Source: Deltaproteobacteria bacterium
GTDB taxonomy: Bacteria > Desulfobacterota > Desulfobaccia > Desulfobaccales > 0-14-0-80-60-11
DNA length: 35,877 bases
Assembly (NCBI GenBank): GCA_003599195.1
Contig: QZIZ01000140.1
Coordinates: 1 to 35,877, forward strand
Reading direction: 5' to 3'
In this document: one piece after another, positions 27,502 through 35,840 of the stretch
How the letters are laid out: every line of letters begins with the position of its first letter
Position numbering within the stretch: the stretch's first letter is position 1
Position numbers and translations under genes: made by a program
The notes under the pieces: model-generated
Databases searched by the model: none
What the model saw: the letters and a program-made list of their open reading frames with translations, nothing else
What the model was told of the DNA's origin: nothing

Positions 27502-28320
27502 ATGATAGACTTTCATAAACCTCTGGAGTCTGTAATTCGAGCAAGACGGCGAGGGAGGCCGTTGCTTCTCTTTTTGGACTATGACGGCACCCTGGTGGAG
27601 ATCGCTTCGCGCCCGGCGTTGGCCCGGCCCGCTCCGGAGTTGATAGAGTTGCTGAGCCGGCTGACGGCTCGGGCGGACTTGAAGGTTATGGTGGTTTCCG
27701 GCCGCCCCTTATGGGAATTGCAGGAGATGCTGCCGGTCCCAGGAATGGGCTTTCTAGGATCCCACGGCGGGGAGGGCTTCCTTTCCCAATGTCTCCGACC
27801 CCAGCAGGTTATCGCCGCAGAGAAAAACGAACTTTTGCACTGGCGCAGCCGGCTGGAGGCGAGGTTGCAGTCTTTCCTTGGTTGGTGGATTGAGGATAAG
27901 CCTTTAGGTTTCGCACTCCACTATCGGCAATTGTCCAAAGAGTATTTGCATGAATTCATCGTAATAATAGAGAAGTGGCAGCAGCAGGTGCGGCTGGAGA
28001 AACGCTTTCAGCTCCTGGCGGGGAAAAAAGTGCTGGAAATAATGCCTCAAGGAGTCAGCAAGGGTGCGGCAATACAAGAGATATTGTCATTGCCAGCATT
28101 TTCCGGGTATTTTCCGATATATTTAGGTGACGATATTACTGACGAAAGCGCCTTTCACCTTCTCCAAGGCCGGGGGCTGACCATAAAAGTGGGCCGCTCT
28201 GGCAGTAAAACTGCGGCATCGCACTTCCTTCTTAATCCTGAGGAAGTCCGGCGTTTTTTGACTGCGCTCGCCTTCCTTCTGGAGGACCACGATGGGGAAT
28301 ATTTCAGATCAAGTGGCTAA
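27502..28320 (+). CDS. otsB: Trehalose-6-phosphate phosphatase
   Basis: 272 aa HAD-superfamily enzyme that removes phosphate from trehalose-6-phosphate, completing the OtsA route. The nucleophile motif is LFLDYDGTLVEI (D26 and D28). Motif II is VVSGRP, followed by the OtsB-typical GSHGGEGF, and motif IV is YLGDDITDESAF. AAGGAAG precedes ATG 27502. It overlaps the next gene by 29 nt, so the two are likely coupled. Confidence 0.92.
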   Translation: MIDFHKPLESVIRARRRGRPLLLFLDYDGTLVEIASRPALARPAPELIELLSRLTARADLKVMVVSGRPLWELQEMLPVPGMGFLGSHGGEGFLSQCLRPQQVIAAEKNELLHWRSRLEARLQSFLGWWIEDKPLGFALHYRQLSKEYLHEFIVIIEKWQQQVRLEKRFQLLAGKKVLEIMPQGVSKGAAIQEILSLPAFSGYFPIYLGDDITDESAFHLLQGRGLTIKVGRSGSKTAASHFLLNPEEVRRFLTALAFLLEDHDGEYFRSSG

Positions 28321-28984
28321 AGATCCTTTCTGGTTTCATGAATGCTTCTTGATGCTCATGCCCATAGGCAGGAAGGCGGTGAACTTCAGGGAGTTGTTGG
28401 AGGCTATCCGCTCTCTGGATGAGTCGGTGCTCTATTACCATCTGATCCAATCGCGGTTGGCCCCCAGTCCCCCTGCGGTGGAATATCCAAACGACCTGGC
28501 CTACTGGGCCGCCAACGCCCTGCAAGACAGCAAACTGGCGGAAAAGCTCGGTTCCTTCGACCCCTTTGAGTACGAAAACATGGGCCAGGTCCGGCAGGAG
28601 GTGGTGGATATCCTGGAAGATTATATCATGGATCTGTCCTATATTCCCGAGGCCAGATCGGGATTTGAACTCCATTTTTGCAAGGCGTCTACGGTAGTGG
28701 TCCGTTCCGAAATCAATGCTCAGACCCTCGAAGAACTCTGTGATGCTCTGGGGAAAGTGGGGTTGGATTCCCTGTATTACCACTTTTTCGAGGCCCGTTG
28801 GCGCCTGGGGGTGCGAAAGGCCGACGACCTTTCCTACTGGATCGAAAATAACTTTGACCTGCCGGATTTGGTGCGGGCCATCAGAGATATGGATATCTAC
28901 TTTTACAGTTTGAAGGAGATTCGGGAGACTCTGATGAGCGTGATTCAGCAGCATATGGGAGAAATCTGTGAACAGACTCCATGA
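28292..28984 (+). CDS. Trehalose-locus protein of unknown function, two internal repeats (DUF5752-like)
   Basis: 230 aa, no TM or signal. Two halves of about 110 aa are clearly related. F13-W-F-H16-E-C18 matches F125-E-L-H128-F-C130. L47-YYH50 matches L161-YYH164. D68-LAYW72 matches D179-LSYW183. Each half ends with a helix of type VRQEVVDILEDYI / IRETLMSVIQQHM. I recall a DUF5752 family of this kind beside TreT-type glycosyltransferases, but the name is from memory. It could be a partner or regulator of otsB or treT. GGAGG precedes ATG 28292, inside otsB, and the 3' end overlaps treT by 17 nt. Confidence 0.75.
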   Translation: MGNISDQVAKDPFWFHECFLMLMPIGRKAVNFRELLEAIRSLDESVLYYHLIQSRLAPSPPAVEYPNDLAYWAANALQDSKLAEKLGSFDPFEYENMGQVRQEVVDILEDYIMDLSYIPEARSGFELHFCKASTVVVRSEINAQTLEELCDALGKVGLDSLYYHFFEARWRLGVRKADDLSYWIENNFDLPDLVRAIRDMDIYFYSLKEIRETLMSVIQQHMGEICEQTP

Positions 28985-30191
28985 TTACGCGGCGTTGGCG
29001 GGTCCCGAAGTAATCGGCCAGCTCCACCGCCTGGCAGAGAAGTTGGGGGCACGGCGTTTTGTTCACATTAATTCCACCCGCAGCGGCGGCGGGGTGGCGG
29101 AGATTCTTTCCCGGGCTGTCCCCCTGTTGAACCAGTTGGGCCTGGAGACCAATTGGGAGGTGATCTACGGCGATCAGGAATTCTTTGAGGTTACCAAAGC
29201 GTTTCATAATGCTTTACAGGGCTTTAAGGTTAACCTACCCCAGGTGATGCTGGATCATTACCGGGAAGTCAACAGAGAGAATGCCCGGCGGTTCACCTGG
29301 GAGGCCGATTTTGTCCTGGTCCACGACCCCCAGCCGGCCTGCCTGATTGAAGAGATGCGGGGCCGGGCCAAATGTTGGATCTGGCGCTGCCATATTGATG
29401 TGTCCCGGCCCAATCCCCAGGTATGGAGATTCTTGCGGGACGTAGTGAGACAATACGACGCCTCGGTCTTTTCCATGTCCCAGTTCGCCCAAAATCTGCC
29501 GCATCCCCAATATCTTATCCGGCCTTCCATCGACCCTTTCAGCGAAAAGAACCGTGACCTGACTCCGGAAGAAATACAGGCGGTTTTAGACCGTCTGGAG
29601 ATCAAGCGGGATAAACCCATAATCTTGCAAGTGTCCCGCTTCGATTCCTTCAAGGACCCCGTAGGCGTAATCCAGGCCTTCCGCCTGGTGCGGCGGCACG
29701 CCCCCTGTAAGCTGGTGTTGGCCGGCGGTGAAGCCACCGATGATCCGGAAGGGCCCCGGATCTTAGCCGAGGTGATGGAAGCGGCCAATGGTGAGCCGGA
29801 TATTCAGGTCTTGCTCCTGCCCTCGGACGCCCACCATGAAGTTAACGCTCTGCAGCGGGCCGCGGACATAATCGTCCAGAAATCCACCCGGGAGGGCTTT
29901 GGACTGACGGTTACCGAAGCCATGTGGAAGGGAAAGCCGGTGATCGGCGGGGCTGCCGGCGGGATCGTGCTCCAGTTGCAAGACTACAATACCGGTTTTC
30001 TGGTCCATTCCCCGGAAGGCTGCGCTTTTCGTATCCGGTATCTTTTGCACCGTCCGGAATTGGCTCGGCGCATGGGCCAACTCGCCCGAGAATTCGTCCG
30101 CCAGCACTTTCTCATAACCCGGCATATCCGTGACTACCTGACTCTGGTGACCCTCGTGGACAATCCGGGCAGCCGCATCATTGAACTATAA
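28968..30191 (+). CDS. treT: Trehalose glycosyltransferring synthase TreT-like (GT4)
   Basis: 407 aa GT4 glycosyltransferase. The N-terminal acceptor domain has FVHINSTRSGGGVAEIL (31-47) and WIWRCHIDVSRPNP (137-150), motifs typical of TreT/trehalose synthases. The C-terminal donor domain has ILQVSRFDSFKDPVGVI and REGFGLTVTEAMWKGKPVIGG (308-328, with the E-x7-E pair E309 and E317). TreT makes trehalose from NDP-glucose and glucose without a phosphate step. The start is GTG 28968 with GGGAG upstream. The locus therefore encodes a second trehalose route beside OtsA/OtsB. An alternative is another GT4 activity on a related disaccharide. Confidence 0.85.
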   Translation: MNRLHDYAALAGPEVIGQLHRLAEKLGARRFVHINSTRSGGGVAEILSRAVPLLNQLGLETNWEVIYGDQEFFEVTKAFHNALQGFKVNLPQVMLDHYREVNRENARRFTWEADFVLVHDPQPACLIEEMRGRAKCWIWRCHIDVSRPNPQVWRFLRDVVRQYDASVFSMSQFAQNLPHPQYLIRPSIDPFSEKNRDLTPEEIQAVLDRLEIKRDKPIILQVSRFDSFKDPVGVIQAFRLVRRHAPCKLVLAGGEATDDPEGPRILAEVMEAANGEPDIQVLLLPSDAHHEVNALQRAADIIVQKSTREGFGLTVTEAMWKGKPVIGGAAGGIVLQLQDYNTGFLVHSPEGCAFRIRYLLHRPELARRMGQLAREFVRQHFLITRHIRDYLTLVTLVDNPGSRIIEL

Positions 30192-30248
30192 GAATCTGTG
30201 AATAGGAAACCCAGGTCCTACTCCAGATGGTCTTGGGAAAAGTATCGA

Positions 30249-31472
30249 TTAAAGATCACCAAAGGGAAGTGCTTTCACTTCCGGCGCTAAAGGCAGGCGG
30301 ACTTCGCCGGGGTGAATGACGTACCCGGGGGCGGCATGGTCGTGCAGGTCCTTCAGAAAGGATGTAAGGTTACGTGCCATGGCTGGTCGGGGCGTTGCAG
30401 AGAGTTTAACCTCCAGGGGGATTAGGCGGCCGCCTGTTGCCACCACAATGTCCACCTCGGCGCCGGCTGTTGTGCGCCAAAAGTACACCTGGGGTTCCTG
30501 GCCCCTGTGGATGATAGTCTTGAAGATCTCCATCAGCACCGCGGTTTCGAAGATGGCCTCGCCCATGGGCCCGGTGGCGGCGTGTTCCGGGTCTTTAAGG
30601 CCGGTCAAGTAACAGAGGGTACCCACGTCAGAAAAATAAACCTTGGGTGACTTGACCAGGCGCTTGCCCACGTTTGCGAAGTAAGGGCGCAGGATGATTA
30701 CCTGGAAGGTAGCCTCCAATACTGCCAGCCATGCTTTGGCGGTGTTGAGAGCAACGCCCAGGTCCCTGGCCAGTTCGGCCAGGTTGAGAAGCTGAGCGCT
30801 TCTGGCGGCCAGGGCTCGCAGGAAATTCTGGAAGAGAGTGAGGTCGCCGATCTGCCTCAATGAACGCACGTCTCGCTCCAGATAGGTCTGCAGATAACTG
30901 GCGTGCCAGAGCCTAATGTCCCGATTAGGTTCGACAGATAGTTCCGGATAGCCTCCTCGCAAAAAACTTTGCCAGAGCTCTGATGGTGGAGCCATCATGG
31001 ATGGCCTTTGGCTTAGAGGGCGCTCCCAAGGAAGCGGCTTCCCCGGCTCTCCCTGAGCTTCCCGCCGCGACAAGGGCAGGAGCCTGAGAATGGCCGTCCG
31101 GCCGGCCAGAGATTCAGTCACCCGAGCCATAAGCATGAGGTTCTGGGATCCGGTTAACAAGTAGAGCCCCAGCTCTTGGCGGCGGAGGTCGATGGCTTCC
31201 TTGATGTAAGGTAACAGATCAGGGGCATACTGGACTTCATCCAGGATAACCGGCGCCGGGTGCATTGCCAGAAATCCGCGAGGGTCTGCCGCTGCAGCGG
31301 CTCGAACGTCTGGAGGCTCCAGAGAGATATAGCCGTGGCTCTCGCCAAAGAGATGCTTGAGCAGCGTGGTCTTGCCGGACTGACGGGGGCCGGTCAGGAC
31401 TACTGCGGGAAACTCCGCTGCTGCCCGTTTAAGGACCGGCTCCAGTGACCGTTCTAAGTAGCGCCAGGACAT
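30249..31472 (-). CDS. AAA ATPase with DUF4143 domain
   Basis: 407 aa. Walker A is LTGPRQSGKTTLL (about 26-38) and Walker B is PVILDEVQYAPDLLPYIKEAID (about 73-95). Sensor-like LYLLTGSQNLML follows. The C-terminal DUF4143 region has a wHTH-like stretch and ends with VYFWRTTAGAEVDIVVATGGRLIPLEVKLS, a PD-(D/E)xK-like E-VD...EVK pattern. These ATPases are widespread, often on islands, and poorly understood. ATG 31472 is preceded by GGGAGG. It is convergent with treT and divergent from the split-Rad50 operon. Confidence 0.88.
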   Translation of the reverse strand: MSWRYLERSLEPVLKRAAAEFPAVVLTGPRQSGKTTLLKHLFGESHGYISLEPPDVRAAAAADPRGFLAMHPAPVILDEVQYAPDLLPYIKEAIDLRRQELGLYLLTGSQNLMLMARVTESLAGRTAILRLLPLSRREAQGEPGKPLPWERPLSQRPSMMAPPSELWQSFLRGGYPELSVEPNRDIRLWHASYLQTYLERDVRSLRQIGDLTLFQNFLRALAARSAQLLNLAELARDLGVALNTAKAWLAVLEATFQVIILRPYFANVGKRLVKSPKVYFSDVGTLCYLTGLKDPEHAATGPMGEAIFETAVLMEIFKTIIHRGQEPQVYFWRTTAGAEVDIVVATGGRLIPLEVKLSATPRPAMARNLTSFLKDLHDHAAPGYVIHPGEVRLPLAPEVKALPFGDL

Positions 31473-31593
31473 ATGACCCTCCCTTCACGCAATTATGCAT
31501 TTTGATTGCAATTTTGCAAGCCATACTTTCGCATTTCAAACATGACAGATGGATGGCTGACCAGGCAATTGTTTATGAATGATTTGCAGGTAT

Positions 31594-31664
31594 GATCTGA
31601 AGATAAGAAGTTTTGAGGGGATTGATAAGTTCCGGGTCAGAGCAGTTATCTTCAAGTTCAGATC
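31594..31664. promoter_or_regulatory. Imperfect inverted repeat upstream of the split-Rad50 operon
   Basis: GATCTGAAGATAA (31594-31606) faces TTATCTTCAAGTTCAGATC (31646-31664); both arm ends pair, with a 6-nt bulge on the right arm. It could be an operator or RNA hairpin. The 306-nt gap 31473-31778 has no gene. It also holds two TTGCAA boxes (31506 and 31514). Confidence 0.35.
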
Positions 31665-31718
31665 TAAACCATGAGGTTGTCTGAAAGGTTTTTGAGTACA
31701 GGAATAGCTGGCTTTACA

Positions 31719-31748
31719 TTGTCTGTTGGTGCCCCTCCGTGCTATCAT
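31719..31748 (+). promoter_or_regulatory. Probable promoter of the split-Rad50 operon
   Basis: TTGTCT (31719-31724) and TATCAT (31743-31748) have an 18-bp spacer. The leader to ATG 31779 would be about 25 nt. It is a weak to moderate match. Confidence 0.4.
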
Positions 31749-31778
31749 TCCTACTATCAATATGAAGCCAAAGTCCTC

Positions 31779-33362
31779 ATGATTAAAAGCATCGCCCTCG
31801 AGAATTTCATGTCACACCAGGCTACCCGGATCGAGTTAGCTCCTGGGGTGACGGTGATCACCGGGCCCAATAACGTGGGAAAAAGCGCCCTGGTAGAGGC
31901 GGTCCGGTCTTTGGTCCAGAACCCCGGTCAGAAATACTCTATCCGGCATGGCGCTAAGCAAGCGGTGGTCCGAATCGAGCTCGACTCCGGGGAAATTATC
32001 GAGTGGGTGCGCACGGACAAGACCGCTTATTACCGCCTTTTTAGGCCCCAGGTCAATGGCGGGGAGGAAATCGGCGACCCGGAAGAATATCGCAAGATCG
32101 GGCTGACCGTTCCGGAGGATATTCAGACCCTTTTGCGCTTGGGGCGGGTGGAGACCGAAAGCGGCGACATCGATATCCACATCGGCAATCAGAGGGACCC
32201 GATTTTTCTGCTCGACAGCCCTGGCTCTCACGCCGCCAGTTTTTTTGCCGCCTCCACCGAAGCCGAATATTTGCTGCGCATGCGCCAGGCTTTGAAAAGC
32301 CGGGTCGATTACGCCAAGACTTCCAGGAAGGTACTCGCCGGCGAAGGCCAGACCCTGGAAAAGGTCCTATGCCGCTACCAGCCTCTGGAAGGCCTCGAAC
32401 CGGACTTGGCCCGGGCCGAACAAACCTATGAATTGATCTGCCTATACCAAAAATCTATCCCGGAATTATCCGGGTTCATCGGCAACCTGAAGGACAAAGA
32501 ACGGGCTCTCAGCCAACAGCAGCAAAACGCCGCAATACTCGAACGCCTCGGACTCCCCCCGGAACTTCAGGAAATTGCCGGGCTGGAGGCCTTACTTCAG
32601 CATTGGCGGCAAATCGCCAATAATGCAAAGGTGGCGGCAGCCAGGTCCCAGGCGTTGGACCCGCTGTCTTCACATCCGCGTCTGGAGGAAACGGCCTTTT
32701 TGGATCACCTGGCGGCTCGACTGGAAGAAACGGAAAAGCTTCTCAAACAGCGTCAGCAAGAACAGGAAATTCTGCTTGATCTTGCGGAACCGTCAGCCGT
32801 CACGCCAGTAAGCGATCTGAAAAACCTGGCCGAGTCAATTCGCCGGCTGGACCTGGCACTGGCAACCAACCGGAGCCTTTCCAGGGTGTTTCAGGATTTT
32901 CAGGAACTGCCCATAATCCAGGATTTGCTCCCCCTGGAACAGCTTCTGGAAGACCTGCGCTCCCGTGAAGACCTTAAAAACCGCTCCCACTATAGGCAAG
33001 AGGCCCTGGCCGTTCTCACGTCTCCCCCTGATTTCCTCGATGTCGACGATCTCATCGATCTTCTCGCTAACCTTTTCCGCCTCCATGATAAACAGCAATA
33101 CTTGGAGAGCCTGTCCGCGACGTTGGGCGGCCTTGCAGCAATACCGGAAATTGCCCCCACTAGGGACCTGGAAGAGTTGATCGGCCGAACCGCAGGGGTT
33201 ATGCAAGAGCTTTCTCCAAAGCGGCAAGAGCGGGATTCCCTGGAAGAGGCCCTGAAACAGAAGCGCGCTGAGGTGGAAGAACTGATTCGTGAAACGGGGA
33301 TCTGTCCTTTGTGCGGCAGTCCCATGGATGTCTCCCATTTTTTGGAGGCCGTCCATGGCTGA
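31779..33362 (+). CDS. Rad50/SMC-like N-terminal ATPase half ending at a zinc hook
   Basis: 527 aa. The N-terminal ABC lobe has MIKSIALENFMSHQATRIEL and Walker A GPNNVGKS (29-36). A Q-loop-like NQRDPIFLLDSPGSHAASF follows at about 137-155. Residues about 185-500 are helical and charged, rich in Leu, Glu and Gln, consistent with coiled coil. The C-terminus has C509-PLC512-G, a CxxC like the Rad50 zinc hook, and stops 15 residues later. No Walker B or signature is present; they are supplied by the gene at 34644. ATG 31779 is chosen because MIKSIALENF is the typical Rad50/SMC start. It overlaps the next gene by 8 nt. It probably binds DNA and ATP as one half of a split Rad50. Confidence 0.85.
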   Translation: MIKSIALENFMSHQATRIELAPGVTVITGPNNVGKSALVEAVRSLVQNPGQKYSIRHGAKQAVVRIELDSGEIIEWVRTDKTAYYRLFRPQVNGGEEIGDPEEYRKIGLTVPEDIQTLLRLGRVETESGDIDIHIGNQRDPIFLLDSPGSHAASFFAASTEAEYLLRMRQALKSRVDYAKTSRKVLAGEGQTLEKVLCRYQPLEGLEPDLARAEQTYELICLYQKSIPELSGFIGNLKDKERALSQQQQNAAILERLGLPPELQEIAGLEALLQHWRQIANNAKVAAARSQALDPLSSHPRLEETAFLDHLAARLEETEKLLKQRQQEQEILLDLAEPSAVTPVSDLKNLAESIRRLDLALATNRSLSRVFQDFQELPIIQDLLPLEQLLEDLRSREDLKNRSHYRQEALAVLTSPPDFLDVDDLIDLLANLFRLHDKQQYLESLSATLGGLAAIPEIAPTRDLEELIGRTAGVMQELSPKRQERDSLEEALKQKRAEVEELIRETGICPLCGSPMDVSHFLEAVHG

Positions 33363-34320
33363 GGACTGGCTCTTTCCTCCCGACCCTCATCTTTATGCCG
33401 GCTTGTTATTCATCGGGGACCCCCACGTGGCGGCCTCCCCGCCCGGCTACCGCCTGGACGACTACACCAAAGCCATCCTGGAAAAACTGGCCGTATCCTT
33501 GGACATCGCCCGGGATCACAACCTCCTTCCCATTATTCTGGGAGACCTCTTCCATCTGCCCCGTAATAACCCCAACTCTCTGCTGGTGGCGTTAATCGAC
33601 CTCTTCCGTCCCGGCAATCCCTTCGTGCTGGTGGGAAACCACGACAAACACGAAGCCAGGCTCACCCGGGACGTCTCCTTGGCAGTCCTTCAGGCCGCCA
33701 GGGTTATCCGGCTCATAGACCGGGCAGGCCCCGTGTGTTCGTTGCAGATAGCGGGCCGGCAAATCTTCCTGGGGGCCTCCCCGGATTGGACGCCCATCCC
33801 TTCTCAGGTGGATAAGGGCTTACATGAGGCGGTTATCTGGTTAACCCACCACGACCTAGGGTTCCCGGGCTATGACGCCGCCAGGGTGCCGCTCAAAGAA
33901 ATTCCTGGGGTCGACATGGTGGTCAACGGGCATTTGCATACGCCGAAACCGCCCCGACAGTGCGGCAAGACGACCTGGTTCAATCCCGGCGGTATCGCTC
34001 GCCTGGCCCTGAGCTCGCACACCCGAAACCTCACGCCGTCGGTTTTTATCTGGAGGCCCCCGGACCTGGAATTGGCCCCCGTGCCACTGCCTCACCGTCC
34101 TTTCGAAGAAATTTTTCCCGAATTGACCGGCGAAAATGAGCAAGATTCCGAGCAGGATCCGGAATCCTTATTCATCAAGGGGCTGGAGAACCTCTTGATC
34201 CGCAAGACCACGGAAGGGGTGGGACTCAAGTCTTTTTTGGAGGCTAACCTCATCCCCGATGATCCGGTGGATACCTATATTTGGGGACTATACGAGGAGG
34301 TCATGCATGAAGAAAAGTAA
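33355..34320 (+). CDS. Mre11/SbcD-like metallophosphoesterase
   Basis: 321 aa. All phosphoesterase motifs are visible: G-D22-P-H24, G63-D64-LFH, GN95-H96-D97, H165-H166-D and G192-H193-L-H195. The order is that of Mre11/SbcD nucleases, which need Mn2+. The C-terminal 120 residues are not obviously the capping domain of SbcD and may contact the ATPase halves. GGAGG (33343-33347) precedes ATG 33355, inside the N-half gene. The overlap with the next gene is 14 nt. I infer a DNA nuclease subunit of the complex. Confidence 0.85.
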   Translation: MAEDWLFPPDPHLYAGLLFIGDPHVAASPPGYRLDDYTKAILEKLAVSLDIARDHNLLPIILGDLFHLPRNNPNSLLVALIDLFRPGNPFVLVGNHDKHEARLTRDVSLAVLQAARVIRLIDRAGPVCSLQIAGRQIFLGASPDWTPIPSQVDKGLHEAVIWLTHHDLGFPGYDAARVPLKEIPGVDMVVNGHLHTPKPPRQCGKTTWFNPGGIARLALSSHTRNLTPSVFIWRPPDLELAPVPLPHRPFEEIFPELTGENEQDSEQDPESLFIKGLENLLIRKTTEGVGLKSFLEANLIPDDPVDTYIWGLYEEVMHEEK

Positions 34321-34654
34321 ACAAGACGAACCTGCGGCCGGGACCGTTTCCCCCCGGGACCAGGCTGTCCAGGAAAAGCTGGAGGTTTTGAAAAAGGATT
34401 ATAAAGATCTGGATACCCGAAAAATTACCACCGAGGCTAATATCAAAACCTTGGAGCGGGAACTGGAGAGACTGCGGGAACAGGCCCAGAAGAATTACGG
34501 AACCAGTGACCTGGGCGAACTCGAGCGCCTCCTGGAAGAACGCCGCCAAGAGAACGAGCGGCTGGTGGCGGAATACGGGGCGCATATCCAGGAAATCAAA
34601 GGCCGCCTGGATGAAGTTGATCGCCAGTCGGCGCAGGAAACCCATGAATCCTGA
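34307..34654 (+). CDS. Small coiled-coil protein of the split-Rad50 operon
   Basis: 115 aa. Residues about 18-110 are almost wholly charged helix: VQEKLEVLKKDYKDLDTRKI, TLERELERLREQAQKN and LERLLEERRQENERLVAEYG. It has no catalytic motif. It lies exactly where, in a full Rad50, the returning coil before the C-terminal ATPase lobe would be. I infer that it supplies part of this coil as a separate chain. GAGGAGG (34294-34300) precedes ATG 34307. It overlaps the next gene by 11 nt. Confidence 0.72.
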   Translation: MKKSKQDEPAAGTVSPRDQAVQEKLEVLKKDYKDLDTRKITTEANIKTLERELERLREQAQKNYGTSDLGELERLLEERRQENERLVAEYGAHIQEIKGRLDEVDRQSAQETHES

Positions 34655-35321
34655 AGGGGCCGCCCAGGAATTTTCATTACCGGCCAGCCCCAGTGACCTC
34701 CGGGAGCACTTCCAGGAACTCCGCTGGCAGGAGCGCAAGCTCGCCGAGCAATTGCAGGCGAACCGGACGAAGCTGGCGGAGATGGAGACATTTCTCACCC
34801 AGGCGCCCGGGATTGCCGACCGGCTTGATCAATTGTCCCAGCACCTGTTCGGCGACATCCTGGATGAAGTAGAGCGGAACCTTTCCCTGGCCTTGCGGGA
34901 AATCCTCGAACAGGACCTGAAGGTAGTCACCACCAGGGAAGTGAAAAAGGGGAAGGTCAACATCGCCTTTGGGATCGAGCGGCAGGGAAAACGGGAGGAT
35001 ATCCTTACCGGGCAGGGAGGGTCGGTATGCAACATCATTTCGGTGGGGCTCAGGCTTATCGCCCTTTCCCAACTTCATGAAAAAGACCACCGCCGCTTTC
35101 TGATCCTGGATGAGCAGGACTGCTGGCTGCGCCCCGACCTGGTCCCCCGCTTAATGCGCATCATCCACGCCATCGCACATAAACTCCAATTTCAGATCCT
35201 GGTTATCAGCCACCACGACGTCAGCCTCTTCCGGGAATACGCCGACCGCGTTTACCGCATCCTGCCGCCGGCTAAAGAAGGAGAAGGGGTGAAAGTGGAA
35301 TCCATCGAGGTCATCGATTAA
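34644..35321 (+). CDS. Rad50/SbcC-like C-terminal ATPase half
   Basis: 225 aa. A short coil (about 18-50) is followed by the C-terminal ABC lobe. The signature region is LTGQGGSVCNIISVGLRLIALSQL (121-144), a variant of LSGGE...ALRLAL. Walker B is RFLILDEQDCWLRPDL (151-166, with D156 and E157), and the H-loop is VISHHDVSLF (188-197). No Walker A exists, so it needs the chain at 31779 to make ATP sites. AGGA (34635-34638) precedes ATG 34644. A weak hairpin and T-run follow the gene. Confidence 0.85.
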   Translation: MNPEGAAQEFSLPASPSDLREHFQELRWQERKLAEQLQANRTKLAEMETFLTQAPGIADRLDQLSQHLFGDILDEVERNLSLALREILEQDLKVVTTREVKKGKVNIAFGIERQGKREDILTGQGGSVCNIISVGLRLIALSQLHEKDHRRFLILDEQDCWLRPDLVPRLMRIIHAIAHKLQFQILVISHHDVSLFREYADRVYRILPPAKEGEGVKVESIEVID

Positions 35322-35338
35322 CAGTCGCCTCTTTTTTC
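35306..35338 (+). terminator. Possible terminator after the split-Rad50 operon
   Basis: A GAGG...CCTC pairing across the stop codon is followed by a run of six T (35331-35336). The stem is imperfect, so the call is weak. Confidence 0.3.
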
Positions 35339-35532
35339 CTGATTTCTGTGCCAATGGATAGGCAGGATATGAGGGTTGAAAGACCTGGGGCAGCAGCGGA
35401 ACGTGAACCGACGGTCAGCTGAAACTGATTGCTATGCCGCGCTTCCAGGTGGATTGGAAGCAGAAACTGGCATATCCCTGAGCTGAGCCTGGCCATTGCA
35501 GTGCTCACATTGTTGAGCGATTCGAGTTCCAC
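35311..35532 (-). other. Doubtful small open frame
   Basis: 73 codons from GTG 35532 with no clear ribosome site. The stretch SGICQFLLPIHLEARHSNQFQLTV reads protein-like, but the remainder is low in recognisable features. It follows the fragment at 35569-35796 on the same strand, so both may be parts of one accessory locus. I do not recognise it. Confidence 0.25.
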
Positions 35533-35568
35533 CGGTTGGCTAGGCTCCCTCTTCTTTCCTGCGAGGCG

Positions 35569-35796
35569 CTATAGGTTGATCGTCACGTCTTTCTCTGCTT
35601 TCAGCTTCGCGGGGTCATTGGCGGCTTCTTCGGCAATCCGAAGGGATTCCTTCATATCTCTGGATTGTTCTTGGGAGACTTTCCACAGCTTTCTAGTAGC
35701 CCACCACAAGGTCAAGGTAAACAAAGCGATTGTAGCGCTGGCAGCAGCGGTAACAAAATTGCTATGGTCTTCAATCCACTTATACCAAGTTGCAGT
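35569..35796 (-). pseudogene. 5'-truncated small membrane protein gene
   Basis: The frame is open for 75 codons after an in-frame TAG and lacks an ATG, GTG or TTG at a plausible place. The product reads TATWYKWIEDHSNFVTA, then a TM helix (ASATIALFTLTLWWAT), then RKLWKVSQEQSRDMKESLRI-AEEAAND. This TM-plus-coil pattern is common in small accessory and phage-type proteins. The missing start, next to the junction near 35797, suggests the gene was cut by an insertion or deletion. Confidence 0.5.
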
Positions 35797-35840
35797 CTAT
35801 TGACAACTTATGATATGCTTTTCTCTGAAAGGAGAAGGGC

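Noticed and set aside
31536..31760. 74-codon minus-strand frame in the gap before the split-Rad50 operon
   Set aside because: No ribosome site and no family resemblance; it overlaps the inverted repeat and the promoter.
35429..35803. 124-codon plus-strand frame at the right end
   Set aside because: It runs antisense to the more convincing membrane-protein fragment and has an atypical Ser/Ala-rich composition.
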